Source: Candidatus Puniceispirillum sp. (GTDB lineage: Bacteria; Pseudomonadota; Alphaproteobacteria; Puniceispirillales; Puniceispirillaceae). Taken from it: DNA of 62,782 nucleotides. This document shows positions 1-8,558 of the stretch, piece by piece. Position numbers and translations under genes: made by a program. The stretch lies in the NCBI GenBank assembly GCA_028383305.1, contig JAOEVD010000014.1, positions 1 through 62,782 of the forward strand, written 5' to 3'. How positions within the stretch are numbered: the first letter of the stretch is position 1; each line of letters starts with the position of its first letter. The notes beneath the pieces were generated by a model. It had not been told where the DNA came from. It searched no databases and worked only from the letters and a program-made list of their open reading frames with translations.

Positions 1-819
1 GTCATCACGCGCCAGAATGGGGGTTATCTTGCCCGTGGCGCGCAATTGGCTTGCCAGTTCACGCGCCGCCGCCAAGGTGATGTTTTTTTCCGCTGTTCCC
101 GCTTTGCCAAGCGCGCCCGGATCTTTGCCACCATGCCCAGCATCAATAAAGACAACCCATTTTCGCGGCCGCGGCTTTGGCACGGCAAGTGCCACCGTAG
201 CTGGCTTATTCGCATGGCGCGCCGGTTTCGATTTTGGCAATGGCATGGTCAACGGCTTGACCGTTTTCACGCGATCAGCATCTTTCACCATCGCGCGATC
301 AGGAACAGCATCGCTTAGATCAATGTTTGGGGTTTTTTCTAGCGCTGAAGATGCCACCAGAAACGCCGTTTTACCGCGATCAAGAAGATCAATCACAAAA
401 CGGTTGCCGGCCCCTGCCGGCGGAAGAGCAAAGACCCGCACGGGCGCTGCCGGTTTTTCAAGTTCGATCACCAACCGGCCAATTTCCGGCTTTGGATTCC
501 CAAAACGATAGGCCGAACCTGGCGCGACCTGCAATTTTCCACGCCGTGCCAGCTTGTCAACATTCCAGCTGGTGTTGGGCATATCAATCACCAAACGATA
601 AGGTGATTGCAACAGCAAAAGGCTGGCTTTTAACGGGGCTTTGGTTTCGATCACAAGCCGCAAACCGGTGCGGTCATCAATTTGCACCGCGCCAACACGC
701 ATTCCGGTGATGGCATTTTCGGCAAAAGCCTGACCTGTTGCTGTTAGCACCAAGCCCATTGCCAGAAACAGGATAGAGCGGCCCATTGCGGCGAGCATTG
801 CCTTAACACTTATCATCAT
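1..819 (-). CDS. N-acetylmuramoyl-L-alanine amidase, AmiC type (3' end outside window)
   Basis: This is a zinc-dependent periplasmic amidase that cleaves the lactyl-peptide bond of peptidoglycan, typically during daughter-cell separation. The frame is open for 273 codons from an ATG at 819 to base 1, so the C-terminal part of the catalytic domain is missing. An N-terminal hydrophobic signal ends near GQAFA-EN (about residue 34). An AMIN-like beta-rich domain follows at about residues 35-140, then a Pro/Lys-rich linker. The Amidase_3 domain begins near residue 218 with the zinc-ligand motif FIDAGHGGKDPGA and the downstream AEKN glutamate. A second in-frame ATG lies at 816 and others follow within 12 codons, so the exact start is uncertain. 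It is divergent from rne, a neighbourhood common in alphaproteobacteria. The family is secure; which septal partner it uses cannot be told. Confidence 0.9.
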   Translation of the reverse strand, partial: MMISVKAMLAAMGRSILFLAMGLVLTATGQAFAENAITGMRVGAVQIDDRTGLRLVIETKAPLKASLLLLQSPYRLVIDMPNTSWNVDKLARRGKLQVAPGSAYRFGNPKPEIGRLVIELEKPAAPVRVFALPPAGAGNRFVIDLLDRGKTAFLVASSALEKTPNIDLSDAVPDRAMVKDADRVKTVKPLTMPLPKSKPARHANKPATVALAVPKPRPRKWVVFIDAGHGGKDPGALGKAGTAEKNITLAAARELASQLRATGKITPILARDD

Positions 820-1386
820 CGATATTTTAACCAAGTCTGGCCTTCTTTGCTATCGCCGATCACGATTACCGAAACCTAGCCCATGCCTCGCTCGCGACAA
901 AGATAAATCATGCTAATTATCAAAACGGCATTACTTTGTTGGCAAAAAAGCTTTAGCAGGTATATAAGGGAATTAAGTTCGAGGTAAAAATTTGGTTTTT
1001 CTGACATGAGTGGCGCCAAAGCGCCAACAGCAGAAAGTAAACAAACCGATATTTTTACCGCTGAACGGCAATTGAATTATTCACCTGATGGTGTTCATCT
1101 CGACGATCTTTGTTATGCCGTAATTATGAGTGATCTTAATTTTTGTGCCGTGACACTGACCGCCAGCGAGCCTTATCATCAGGACACACAACGCGATTTG
1201 AAACCACCGGACTAATCTAAATGACTCAGCCAAACCGATCACATGACAAAAGCAGCCATTATGGCCACCGCTTTATGGTCGGTACTGCGCGTGGATTTGG
1301 TCTGGATTCACAACACCTGCCATGCCTGATTAACACACTGTCTGAATTTGACAGCCGAACATGTTTGGCCGGGGAAAGACAAGTAC
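820..1386. other. Divergent amiC/rne intergenic region with long rne leader
   Basis: These 567 bases separate the amidase start from the rne start. The only elements I can support are a sigma70-like promoter near 939-968 and the rne ribosome binding site at 1371-1378. Small open frames occur (for example 1006-1215), but they lack a ribosome binding site, recognisable motifs or a convincing composition, so I do not call genes. If the promoter is right, the rne mRNA has a leader of about 410 nt. This resembles the long regulatory leader of enterobacterial rne, but I see no conserved structure that I could name. Confidence 0.5.
939..968 (+). promoter_or_regulatory. Predicted sigma70-type promoter of rne
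   Basis: A -35 hexamer TTGGCA at 939-944 is followed after 18 bases by TATAAG at 963-968 (TATATA at 961 gives 16-base spacing). It is the best promoter match between the amidase and rne and points towards rne. Transcription would begin near 976. This is a prediction from sequence only. Confidence 0.5.
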
Positions 1387-3984
1387 ATGACAAAACGCCT
1401 ATTAATCGATGCACGCCAGGCCGAAGAAACCCGGGTGGTGCTGCTGAGCGGAACACGCATTGAAGATTTTGACTATGAAACAGAAAACCGGAAACAACTA
1501 AAAGGAAATGTCTATTTGGCACGGGTCACTCGCGTTGAACCGTCTTTGCAGGCAGCTTTTGTTGAATATGGCGGAAACCGTCAGGGCTTTCTGGCTTTTA
1601 GTGAAATCCACCCCGATTACTACCGCATCCCAATTGAAGACCGTGAAGCCCTGATTGAGGCCGATAGTGTCGAGGGCGATGATGACAGTGATGTAACTGG
1701 TTCTGATGGCGCGCCTGAAACCATTGGTGGCGAAGAGGCGGATGAAGAAGATATCCGCCCAAAACGTCAGGTAAAACGCTATAAAATCCAAGAAGTGATC
1801 TCGCGCAAACAAATCATGCTTGTGCAGGTTGTAAAAGAAGAGCGCGGGAATAAAGGTGCGGCTTTGACAACTTATCTTTCACTTGCCGGACGCTATTGCG
1901 TATTGATGCCAAATAATAATCGCGGCGGCGGCGTTAGCCGGAAAATCACTAATATTGCTGATCGTAAGCGGCTGAAAACAGTCGTTGGCGGGTTGGATAT
2001 CCAGGCCGGAATGGCCGTGATCGTTCGTACCGCCGGTGCCAAACGCACCAAAACCGAAATTGCGCGTGATTTTACCTATCTGTCAAAATTATGGGATGAT
2101 ATCCGCGCGCGCACGCTTGAATCACAAGCCCCCTGCCTGATCCATGAAGAAGGCGATTTGATCAAACGGTCAATTCGTGATCTCTACACAAGCGAAGTTG
2201 ACGAAGTGCTTGTCGAAGGCGAAGAGGCCTATAAGATTGCACGCAACCAGATGAAGATGCTGATCCCAAGCCATCTGAAAAAGGTCCAGAAATACGAAGG
2301 CACACATCCGATTTTCCAGCATTTCAATATTGAAAATCAGATGGACACCATCCACAGCCCGCAGGTGACGTTAAAATCTGGCGGTTATCTGGTGATTAAC
2401 CAAACCGAAGCGCTTGTCGCCATTGACGTGAATTCAGGCAAATCAACGCGCGAACGCAACATCGAAGAAACCGCGCTGAAAACCAACCTTGAAGCCGCCG
2501 AAGAATTAGGACGCCAGCTTCGGCTTCGTGATCTGTCGGGGCTTATTGTTGTCGACTTCATTGATATGGAAGAAAACCGCAATCAACATGCGGTTGAACG
2601 CCGGATGAAAGATGCAATGCGCAATGACCGCGCACGGATTCAAATTGGTTCAATTAGCCATTTTGGCCTTCTTGAAATGTCGCGCCAGCGGCTGCGGCTA
2701 AGCATCAATGAATCAATCAGCAATCTTTGCCCGCATTGTGAAGGCACGGGCCGCGTCCGGTCGATTGATACCGCCGCCCTGCAATTGCTGCGGTCAATCG
2801 AAGAAGAAGTGCAAAAAGGCAAAATGGATGAATTGCATATCACCGCCCATCGGGATGTGGTGCTGTTTATCTTGAACCATAAACGAAGCGCAATTGCCGA
2901 TATTGAAGCACGGTTTGGCCTTATGGTAATTTTGCTGTCTGATGACAGTCTGATTGCCCCAGAATATAAGGTTGATCGTGTTGGCTGGCAGGGTAAAGCT
3001 CAAGCCCAGCCTCAATCACACCAGCCGCAGCAGCCACGTCATGCCAATAATAATGTCAAACCGGATACAAGCGATCCAGATCAAGATGAGGTGACTGAAA
3101 CGGAAGCAAATGCAGCGCCACATCGGGAAAATGAAGAAACCGGCAGCGAAGATGGTGGTGCAAAACGGCGGCGGCGCGGACGGCGCGGCGGTCGGCGTCG
3201 GCGTCGGCGCAATGGTGAAGACGGCCAAACTGGTGACAATCAGACTGGTGATAATCAGGCAGCATCAGCGTCAAATGACGAAGATCAGGCCGCAGCCAAC
3301 ACCGACACCGAAAACGGTGGCGTTGTAGCCAGTAACGATGCTGCGCCAAAGGCCAAAACCGGTCGCGGTCGTGGTCGAGGACGGCGCGTTGCCAAGGCTG
3401 ATCCAAGCGCAGCAGATAATGTCGCAAAAGATACTGCAACTGACGACAGCAAAGCACCAGAAGCAGCGGCCGAACCGACCAGCGATGGTTCGGTAAATAT
3501 TGCCGCAGCAGACGATAATGGCGACGCGGCAGCGGCAAAAAAACCGCCACGGAGACGCAAAAAATCAGAAAACGCCGTAAAAGCAGATGTGGCCAAAGCA
3601 GGTGATGCCACAGCCGAAGATAACAAAGCTGAAGCCCCTGCTGAAGCCGACGATAGCAAAGCTGAGGCTGCTAGCGGTGCTCAGAAGCCTGCTAAAAAAC
3701 CTACCCGCGCACGCAAGCCAAAAGCCAAAGCCGATGCTGGTGATAAGCCAGAACAAGATGCAGCTGCGGCCAAACCAGCAGCGAAAAAACCGGCACGAAA
3801 AGCCGCAAAAAAAGCACCAGCAAAAGCCGCTGATGCAAATAATGCTGAAACCGGTGCCGATAATGAGGCACCTACCAATACGCCAGCAGCAAGAGAGGCG
3901 AGCAGTTCAGCCCCGCAAAATGTTGTCGAAATTGGCAGTAGCGCGCCAAAATCACGGCGCAGCGGTTGGTGGTCAAAAAGCTAG
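1387..3984 (+). CDS. rne: Ribonuclease E, degradosome scaffold endoribonuclease
   Basis: RNase E cuts single-stranded AU-rich RNA in mRNA turnover and rRNA/tRNA processing. I start at ATG 1387 (MTKRLLIDA, the family N-terminus, 865 aa) because GGGGAAAG lies just upstream; an in-frame GTG/ATG-type extension to 1348 is unlikely. An S1 domain occupies about residues 37-150 and is split by an acidic Asp/Glu/Gly insert (about 92-125), typical of alphaproteobacterial enzymes. The catalytic metal-binding aspartates sit in VAIDVNSGK (about 343) and DFIDME (about 389). The zinc-link Cys pair is in CPHCEGTG (about 447). Beyond residue 560 the protein is low-complexity: Arg-rich blocks (RRGGRRRRRR, GRGRGRGRR) and Ala/Lys-rich histone H1-like repeats, expected to bind RNA and partners. 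The last residues, RRSGWWSKS, carry the GWW motif that in Caulobacter RNase E recruits PNPase. Confidence 0.97.
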   Translation: MTKRLLIDARQAEETRVVLLSGTRIEDFDYETENRKQLKGNVYLARVTRVEPSLQAAFVEYGGNRQGFLAFSEIHPDYYRIPIEDREALIEADSVEGDDDSDVTGSDGAPETIGGEEADEEDIRPKRQVKRYKIQEVISRKQIMLVQVVKEERGNKGAALTTYLSLAGRYCVLMPNNNRGGGVSRKITNIADRKRLKTVVGGLDIQAGMAVIVRTAGAKRTKTEIARDFTYLSKLWDDIRARTLESQAPCLIHEEGDLIKRSIRDLYTSEVDEVLVEGEEAYKIARNQMKMLIPSHLKKVQKYEGTHPIFQHFNIENQMDTIHSPQVTLKSGGYLVINQTEALVAIDVNSGKSTRERNIEETALKTNLEAAEELGRQLRLRDLSGLIVVDFIDMEENRNQHAVERRMKDAMRNDRARIQIGSISHFGLLEMSRQRLRLSINESISNLCPHCEGTGRVRSIDTAALQLLRSIEEEVQKGKMDELHITAHRDVVLFILNHKRSAIADIEARFGLMVILLSDDSLIAPEYKVDRVGWQGKAQAQPQSHQPQQPRHANNNVKPDTSDPDQDEVTETEANAAPHRENEETGSEDGGAKRRRRGRRGGRRRRRRNGEDGQTGDNQTGDNQAASASNDEDQAAANTDTENGGVVASNDAAPKAKTGRGRGRGRRVAKADPSAADNVAKDTATDDSKAPEAAAEPTSDGSVNIAAADDNGDAAAAKKPPRRRKKSENAVKADVAKAGDATAEDNKAEAPAEADDSKAEAASGAQKPAKKPTRARKPKAKADAGDKPEQDAAAAKPAAKKPARKAAKKAPAKAADANNAETGADNEAPTNTPAAREASSSAPQNVVEIGSSAPKSRRSGWWSKS

Positions 3985-4040
3985 GTAAGTATCGCCTTTG
4001 TGAATGAAATTGAAAGCTGGCGGCCGGTTTTACCTGGCCG

Positions 4041-5204
4041 CTAGAGATACTGACCGGCAAGCCAATCATTCAGGCGTTGAACCGCCTTTTTCATATCTTG
4101 CGTGCTGCCCGCATAAGATAGCCGCATATGTGACCGCCCATCGACAGCATCGAAATCAACACCCGGCGTTATCGCCACGCCGGTATCGGTCAAAATGCGA
4201 TCGGCAAAAGCAATCGAGTCATTAGTAAAAGCGCTAACATCTGCATAGAGATAAAAAGCCCCATCTGACGGCGCGTGATTGCCCAGAAATTCGGCTGGCA
4301 AGCCACGATAAAGAAGGTCGCGATTTTCTTCATAGCGCGGGACATGCGCATCCAGTTCATCATAACAATCAAAGGCGGCAATTGCGCCAAGCTGGTTAAT
4401 CGTTGCCGCTGAAATATACATATTCTGCGCCAACATTTCGGCGGTTGGCACCAAATCTTCGGGAAGCACCATCCAACCAAGACGCCAGCCGGTCATACAG
4501 AAATATTTCGAAAAAGAATTGATGATGATGGCATTGTCAGTATGGGCAAGCGCGCTTTTGATTCGTCTGCCAAAGGTCAGGCCATGATAGATTTCATCCA
4601 TGATTAGACGCACACCATGCTTATCACACCAGCGGCAGACGGATTCAAGCTCGTCATCGCGCATCACAACGCCGGTCGGATTTGCCGGACTTGCCAACAA
4701 CAGCCCATCGGGAATGTTATCGGTTGCAACCAATGAGTTGAGATCGGGCATCCAGTTTTGCGCGGCACGGGCAGGCAGTAATTGCGGCTTGATCCCAAGC
4801 GCAAGCATCAGATTGAAATAGGCCGGATATCCAGGCGTGGCGATGGCAATACGATCGCCCTTGTCAAAGGCCGATAAAAAGGCAATCGCAAAGCCAAGCG
4901 ATGATCCAGGCGTGACAGCGATCCGTTGCCAATCCAATGGCAGTTGATACCAATCTTGATAATGCTGTCCGATCCGTTGCCGCAATTCAGGCAATCCCAA
5001 AGCAACCGAATAACCATGCGACGCAACATGTTTCAAGGACACTTGCAATGCGTTCGAGACGGCGGTTGGCGGTGGAGTTGATGGCTGTCCAACCTCAAGG
5101 TGAACAAGGTCACTTCCGGCGGCCTGCATCTCTTTTGCACGTTTCATTACCTGCATGGCAAGAAAGGCCGGGATTTCGCTTGCTTGACTAACTTTTAAGG
5201 CCAT
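4041..5204 (-). CDS. Class I/II pyridoxal-phosphate aminotransferase
   Basis: A 387-residue fold-type I aminotransferase related to aspartate/aromatic aminotransferases. It would move an amino group from an amino acid to a 2-oxo acid in the cytoplasm. The Schiff-base lysine is in NSFSKYFCMTGWRLGW (about residue 235). Upstream lie the substrate/PLP signatures LASPANPTGV (about 168) and MDEIYHGL (about 203). The C-terminal arginine region contains SHMRLSYAGS. Length is normal for the family. The start is the first ATG after a weak purine-rich stretch. It is a single gene on the minus strand facing rne, with a short GC-rich inverted repeat between the two stop codons. The exact substrate cannot be read from the sequence. 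Confidence 0.88.
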   Translation of the reverse strand: MALKVSQASEIPAFLAMQVMKRAKEMQAAGSDLVHLEVGQPSTPPPTAVSNALQVSLKHVASHGYSVALGLPELRQRIGQHYQDWYQLPLDWQRIAVTPGSSLGFAIAFLSAFDKGDRIAIATPGYPAYFNLMLALGIKPQLLPARAAQNWMPDLNSLVATDNIPDGLLLASPANPTGVVMRDDELESVCRWCDKHGVRLIMDEIYHGLTFGRRIKSALAHTDNAIIINSFSKYFCMTGWRLGWMVLPEDLVPTAEMLAQNMYISAATINQLGAIAAFDCYDELDAHVPRYEENRDLLYRGLPAEFLGNHAPSDGAFYLYADVSAFTNDSIAFADRILTDTGVAITPGVDFDAVDGRSHMRLSYAGSTQDMKKAVQRLNDWLAGQYL

Positions 5205-5346
5205 TGTTCATTCCAGTGAATTCATGCCATGATCAGATCAATATGGCAGGGGGATTGTATTCCATAGCCTGCAAACACACGCTACGGGCTCATGGCTATA
5301 GCAGAGCTGTCTTAAACAGGCCATAAATTTGTGGGAAAAACATTCC

Positions 5347-6678
5347 ATGCGATATTCATTTTTACGAAAGCTCACTTTGATATCGCTGTTCTCGATAACC
5401 ATTACCCAATCGGCATTAGCCGGATTGATAAGAGATACCGAGCTGGAAACCGGCCTGCAAATCTTGGCAGCGCCTTTGATGCGCGCTGCTAGCTATGCGC
5501 CGGACGCAATCAGCATCAGGATCATTATTGACAGCAGCTATAATGCTTTTGTCGCTGGCGAACGCGTTATCTATATCCATTCGGGTCTTTTGCTCAACGC
5601 TCAATCAGCCGAAGAAATTTTAGGCGTGATCGCGCATGAGCTTGGCCATTTAAAAGCCGGTCATGTGCCGCGCCGCGATGAGGCTTTGCGCGATGCCGGT
5701 ACAGCAGGCACCCTTGCCGCGATTGCCGCACTTGCGCTTGCTGCTGGTGGGGCACCAGGTGATGCAGCTGTCGGGGTTATGGTTGGCGGTACCGATCAGG
5801 CCAAGCGCGAGATGCTTCGTTCATTCCGCTATGATGAGGCTGTTGCTGACGAATTGGGGCTTGATTATCTTGATAAGGCTGGCATCAGCTCGGCTGGTCT
5901 CGAACAGATGATGCTCCGCATGGCAGCGCAGCGCGCCCTTCCCGAAAGCCAGCAAAGCCAATATTATCAAACGCATCCCGATTCAGCCCAGCGCCTTGCC
6001 GTCTATCAAGATCACGCGCGTCAAGACGGCCATAAATCAGCCCCGCTTTCAGCTGATGACACAAATTTGATGAACCGGCTTGTGGCCAAACTTCGCGCCT
6101 ATAGTGAACCAGTGCAAAACGTTTTATGGCAAGCTGCCAAATCAGATAGCGCAGATGCAATCTACAGCCAAGCGATTGCGCAATATCGGCGCGGCGATTT
6201 AGCAGCAGCAATAACCATAATGGATCAACTATCCGCAGCGTATCCCGCCGATCCATTCTATCATGAATTTCGCGGCGATATCTTGCTGTCAATGGCCAAG
6301 GCTGAGGCGGCAGCGGCAGCTTATGAAACAGCACTGAACTTCCGACCAAACAGCCCGCAAATTCTGGTTAATCTTGGACGAGCACTGGTTGCGACAAATG
6401 ACAAAAAGCGTCTGTTACGCGCGATCGAAGCCATTTCAGCGGCACAAAAAACCGAACCGAAATGGGCCTTCATCCGCCGGCAATTAGCGATTGCCTATGG
6501 ACGAAATGGCGATATTGCGGCGGCTGATCTAGCGCTTGCCGAAGAAGCGCTTTTGCTTGGCGATGACCAACAGGCGGTGCGAATGGCCAAACGGGTTTTG
6601 AGCGGTGACCAGCTAAAAGATAATCTTCGTAACCGCGCCAATGACATTCTTTTCCGCTTTGGCAAACTCGCGCCGTGA
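5347..6678 (+). CDS. M48 family metalloprotease with TPR repeats (BepA-like)
   Basis: A secreted zinc metalloprotease of the BepA/YfgC type, which in other Gram-negatives aids or degrades outer-membrane proteins in the periplasm. I choose ATG 5347 (443 aa) because GGGA precedes it; the in-frame TTG at 5329 has nothing comparable. A signal peptide ends at SALA-G (residue 25). The catalytic motif VIAHELGHLKAGH places HExxH at about 97-101, with a downstream glutamate in RSFRYDEAVADELG. The C-terminal half (about 250-440) consists of alanine-rich helical TPR-like repeats such as AEAAAAAYETALNFRPNSPQ. It lies 146 bases ahead of a DsbA-type oxidoreductase, so the two may share an envelope-maintenance role. 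The fold is certain; the substrate is inferred. Confidence 0.92.
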   Translation: MRYSFLRKLTLISLFSITITQSALAGLIRDTELETGLQILAAPLMRAASYAPDAISIRIIIDSSYNAFVAGERVIYIHSGLLLNAQSAEEILGVIAHELGHLKAGHVPRRDEALRDAGTAGTLAAIAALALAAGGAPGDAAVGVMVGGTDQAKREMLRSFRYDEAVADELGLDYLDKAGISSAGLEQMMLRMAAQRALPESQQSQYYQTHPDSAQRLAVYQDHARQDGHKSAPLSADDTNLMNRLVAKLRAYSEPVQNVLWQAAKSDSADAIYSQAIAQYRRGDLAAAITIMDQLSAAYPADPFYHEFRGDILLSMAKAEAAAAAYETALNFRPNSPQILVNLGRALVATNDKKRLLRAIEAISAAQKTEPKWAFIRRQLAIAYGRNGDIAAADLALAEEALLLGDDQQAVRMAKRVLSGDQLKDNLRNRANDILFRFGKLAP

Positions 6679-6824
6679 TGGCTTTGCAATAGCGGCATTA
6701 ATCCGTTATAAGGTAAGGCTAGTGAAGGGTGTTTCTGCCGGATTATTCGTCTCCAGCGGCGGTTTGCCCGAGATGAAAAAGGACTCAAAATCAAAAGAAT
6801 TCAAAGATCAAAAGGATAATGTGA

Positions 6825-7550
6825 ATGTCACGCTTTTTTGCCTCTATGATTGCATTGCCTTTGATGTTGGTTGGTCTCGCCACAACACCGGTAAAGGCCG
6901 ATATTGATCAAAAAGACCGCGCAGAAATGCAGCAGGTGATCGAACAATATATCAAGAACAATCCCGAAGTGCTTCGCGATGCGTTGGTATCTTTGGCCGC
7001 ACGCGAAGAAGCCGAGCGTTTGCAAGCTGGCATCATGCTCGTTCGCAATGATGATGGCGATCCGGTTATGGGCAACCCAAATGGTGGCCTGACTGTTTAT
7101 GAATTTTCGGACTATAATTGCGGCTATTGCAAACGCATGTTTGCCCCGATCATGCAAATGCTTGTGGCAAATGGCGATGTTCGTATGGTGATCAAGGAAT
7201 TTCCAATCCTTAGCCAATCATCTGTCATCGCCGCCAAGGCTGGAATCGCCGCCCAGAAACAAGGAAAATTCAAATCATTCCACACTGAAATGATGACCTA
7301 TCGTGGGCAGGTTAATGACGCCTCGATCATGCAAGCGGCGGGTGCGGCAGGTCTTGATCTTGACCAATTGAAGCAAGATATGGACAGCCCCGAAACAGCA
7401 GCTATTATCACACGGACACGAAGCGCGGCAACGGCCTTGAATATCAATGGCACGCCGGGGCTTGTGATTGGCGATACGGTGATCCCCGGTGCGATTGGCA
7501 TGGAGGAATTGCAAACTGTGATTGATAAGGAGCGCACCAAACAGGGCTAG
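6825..7550 (+). CDS. Periplasmic DsbA-family thiol:disulfide oxidoreductase
   Basis: A 241-residue secreted thioredoxin-fold protein that would form or isomerise disulfide bonds in exported proteins. AAAGGAT precedes the ATG. A signal peptide ends at PVKA-D (residue 25). Residues 26-80 form a helical N-terminal segment typical of the Com1/ScsC-like DsbA branch. The redox-active site is C99-G-Y-C102 within FSDYNCGYCKRMF. The conserved cis-proline is in NGTPGLVIGD (about 211). The middle alpha-helical insertion expected in DsbA proteins is present (SFHTEMMTYRGQVNDASI). Whether it acts as an oxidase or isomerase cannot be decided from the sequence, since CGYC occurs in both. ccmABCD, another thiol-linked periplasmic system, lies elsewhere in the window. 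Confidence 0.93.
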   Translation: MSRFFASMIALPLMLVGLATTPVKADIDQKDRAEMQQVIEQYIKNNPEVLRDALVSLAAREEAERLQAGIMLVRNDDGDPVMGNPNGGLTVYEFSDYNCGYCKRMFAPIMQMLVANGDVRMVIKEFPILSQSSVIAAKAGIAAQKQGKFKSFHTEMMTYRGQVNDASIMQAAGAAGLDLDQLKQDMDSPETAAIITRTRSAATALNINGTPGLVIGDTVIPGAIGMEELQTVIDKERTKQG

Positions 7551-7593
7551 GCTGTTTGCATGGCTTGCGAAGTGAGTGTACTGTAACTAAACA

Positions 7594-8043
7594 ATGGCAA
7601 AACCAATGAATATTCTTGTTATGAACGGCCCAAATCTCAACATGCTTGGCATGCGTGAGCCCGATATCTATGGCCATGAAACGCTTGGCGATATTGAGGC
7701 GAAATGCCGTCAATTGGCCGCCGGACATGATATGGAACTGAATTGGTTCCAATCAAATTTGGAAGGTGAATTGATTGAAAAAATCCAGCAAGCAGTTGGC
7801 AAAATGGATTGGATCATTATCAATGCTGCTGGACTGACCCACACATCCGTTGTGCTTCGCGACGCGCTGTCGCTATTTCCGGGCGGGGTCATCGAAGTGC
7901 ATCTCTCAAATGTTCATAGCCGTGAATCTTTCCGGCATGTATCGCTGATTTCAGCGATTGCCAAAGGCGTCATTGCCGGTTTTGGCGCATCATCCTATTA
8001 CATGGCCATTAATGCCATTCCCAATATGCATTCGGAGACATGA
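7594..8043 (+). CDS. aroQ: 3-dehydroquinate dehydratase, type II
   Basis: AroQ dehydrates 3-dehydroquinate to 3-dehydroshikimate in aromatic amino acid synthesis. The 149-residue length and dodecamer-type fold fit type II enzymes. Signatures include the N-terminal NGPNLNMLGMREPDIYG (catalytic Arg and Tyr), the NAAGLTHTSVVLRDAL segment and the HLSNVHSRESFRH substrate loop with the catalytic His. Two ATG codons, at 7594 and 7606, are possible; neither has a strong ribosome binding site. It heads aroQ-accB-accC, with 6-base spacing to accB, an arrangement found in many proteobacteria. The later shikimate-pathway gene aroC is also in this window, unlinked. Confidence 0.96.
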   Translation: MAKPMNILVMNGPNLNMLGMREPDIYGHETLGDIEAKCRQLAAGHDMELNWFQSNLEGELIEKIQQAVGKMDWIIINAAGLTHTSVVLRDALSLFPGGVIEVHLSNVHSRESFRHVSLISAIAKGVIAGFGASSYYMAINAIPNMHSET

Positions 8044-8049
8044 ATCAAA

Positions 8050-8553
8050 ATGGCAACGACACCAAAAAAATCAGCGGCAAAAACCGCCGCCGCAAGCAAT
8101 GAAGCTAGTTTTGTAAAAGAACTTGCCGATATCCTTGATCAAACGGGGCTTGCCGAGCTTGAATATGAAACCAAAGCTGTTGCGATCCGGTTATCACGCG
8201 TTACCACTGCCGCGCCCGTTGCCGCTGCCGAGCAGGTTGCTGCTGCGCCTGTTGCCGCCGCCGCACCTGCCGCCATTGCCGAGTCTGTGGCCGAACTGCC
8301 GGCAAACCCGGCCGATCACCCGGGCGCCGTCAAATCGCCAATGGTTGGCACGGTCTATACAGCCCCTGAACCCGATGCGCCTGCCTTTATCACCGAAGGC
8401 GCAACCGTTACCGCTGGTCAAACCCTCTTCATCGTCGAAGCGATGAAGGTGATGAACCCGATTACCGCGCCAAAGGCTGGCACGGTTGTGAAAATTTTCG
8501 TGCAAAACGCCCAGCCAATCGAATTTGGCGAAGCGCTTGTGATTGTAGAATAG
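8050..8553 (+). CDS. accB: Acetyl-CoA carboxylase biotin carboxyl carrier protein
   Basis: AccB carries the biotin that shuttles CO2 between biotin carboxylase and carboxyltransferase in malonyl-CoA formation, the first step of fatty acid synthesis. The 167-residue protein has an N-terminal domain (residues 1-60) and an Ala/Pro/Val-rich flexible linker (about 60-95). A biotinyl domain follows, with the biotin-accepting lysine K133 in EAMKVMN. It overlaps no neighbour but sits 6 bases after aroQ and 5 bases before accC, so the three are surely co-transcribed. Nothing is unusual in length or motif. Confidence 0.97.
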   Translation: MATTPKKSAAKTAAASNEASFVKELADILDQTGLAELEYETKAVAIRLSRVTTAAPVAAAEQVAAAPVAAAAPAAIAESVAELPANPADHPGAVKSPMVGTVYTAPEPDAPAFITEGATVTAGQTLFIVEAMKVMNPITAPKAGTVVKIFVQNAQPIEFGEALVIVE

Positions 8554-8558
8554 TCGCC

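Noticed and set aside
1006-1215. Open frame of 69 codons in the rne leader as a small gene or leader peptide
   Set aside because: No ribosome binding site, no recognisable motif and composition like non-coding DNA.
3985-4040. GC-rich hairpin after rne as an intrinsic terminator
   Set aside because: The stem is good but no T-run follows on either strand, so I could not support termination.
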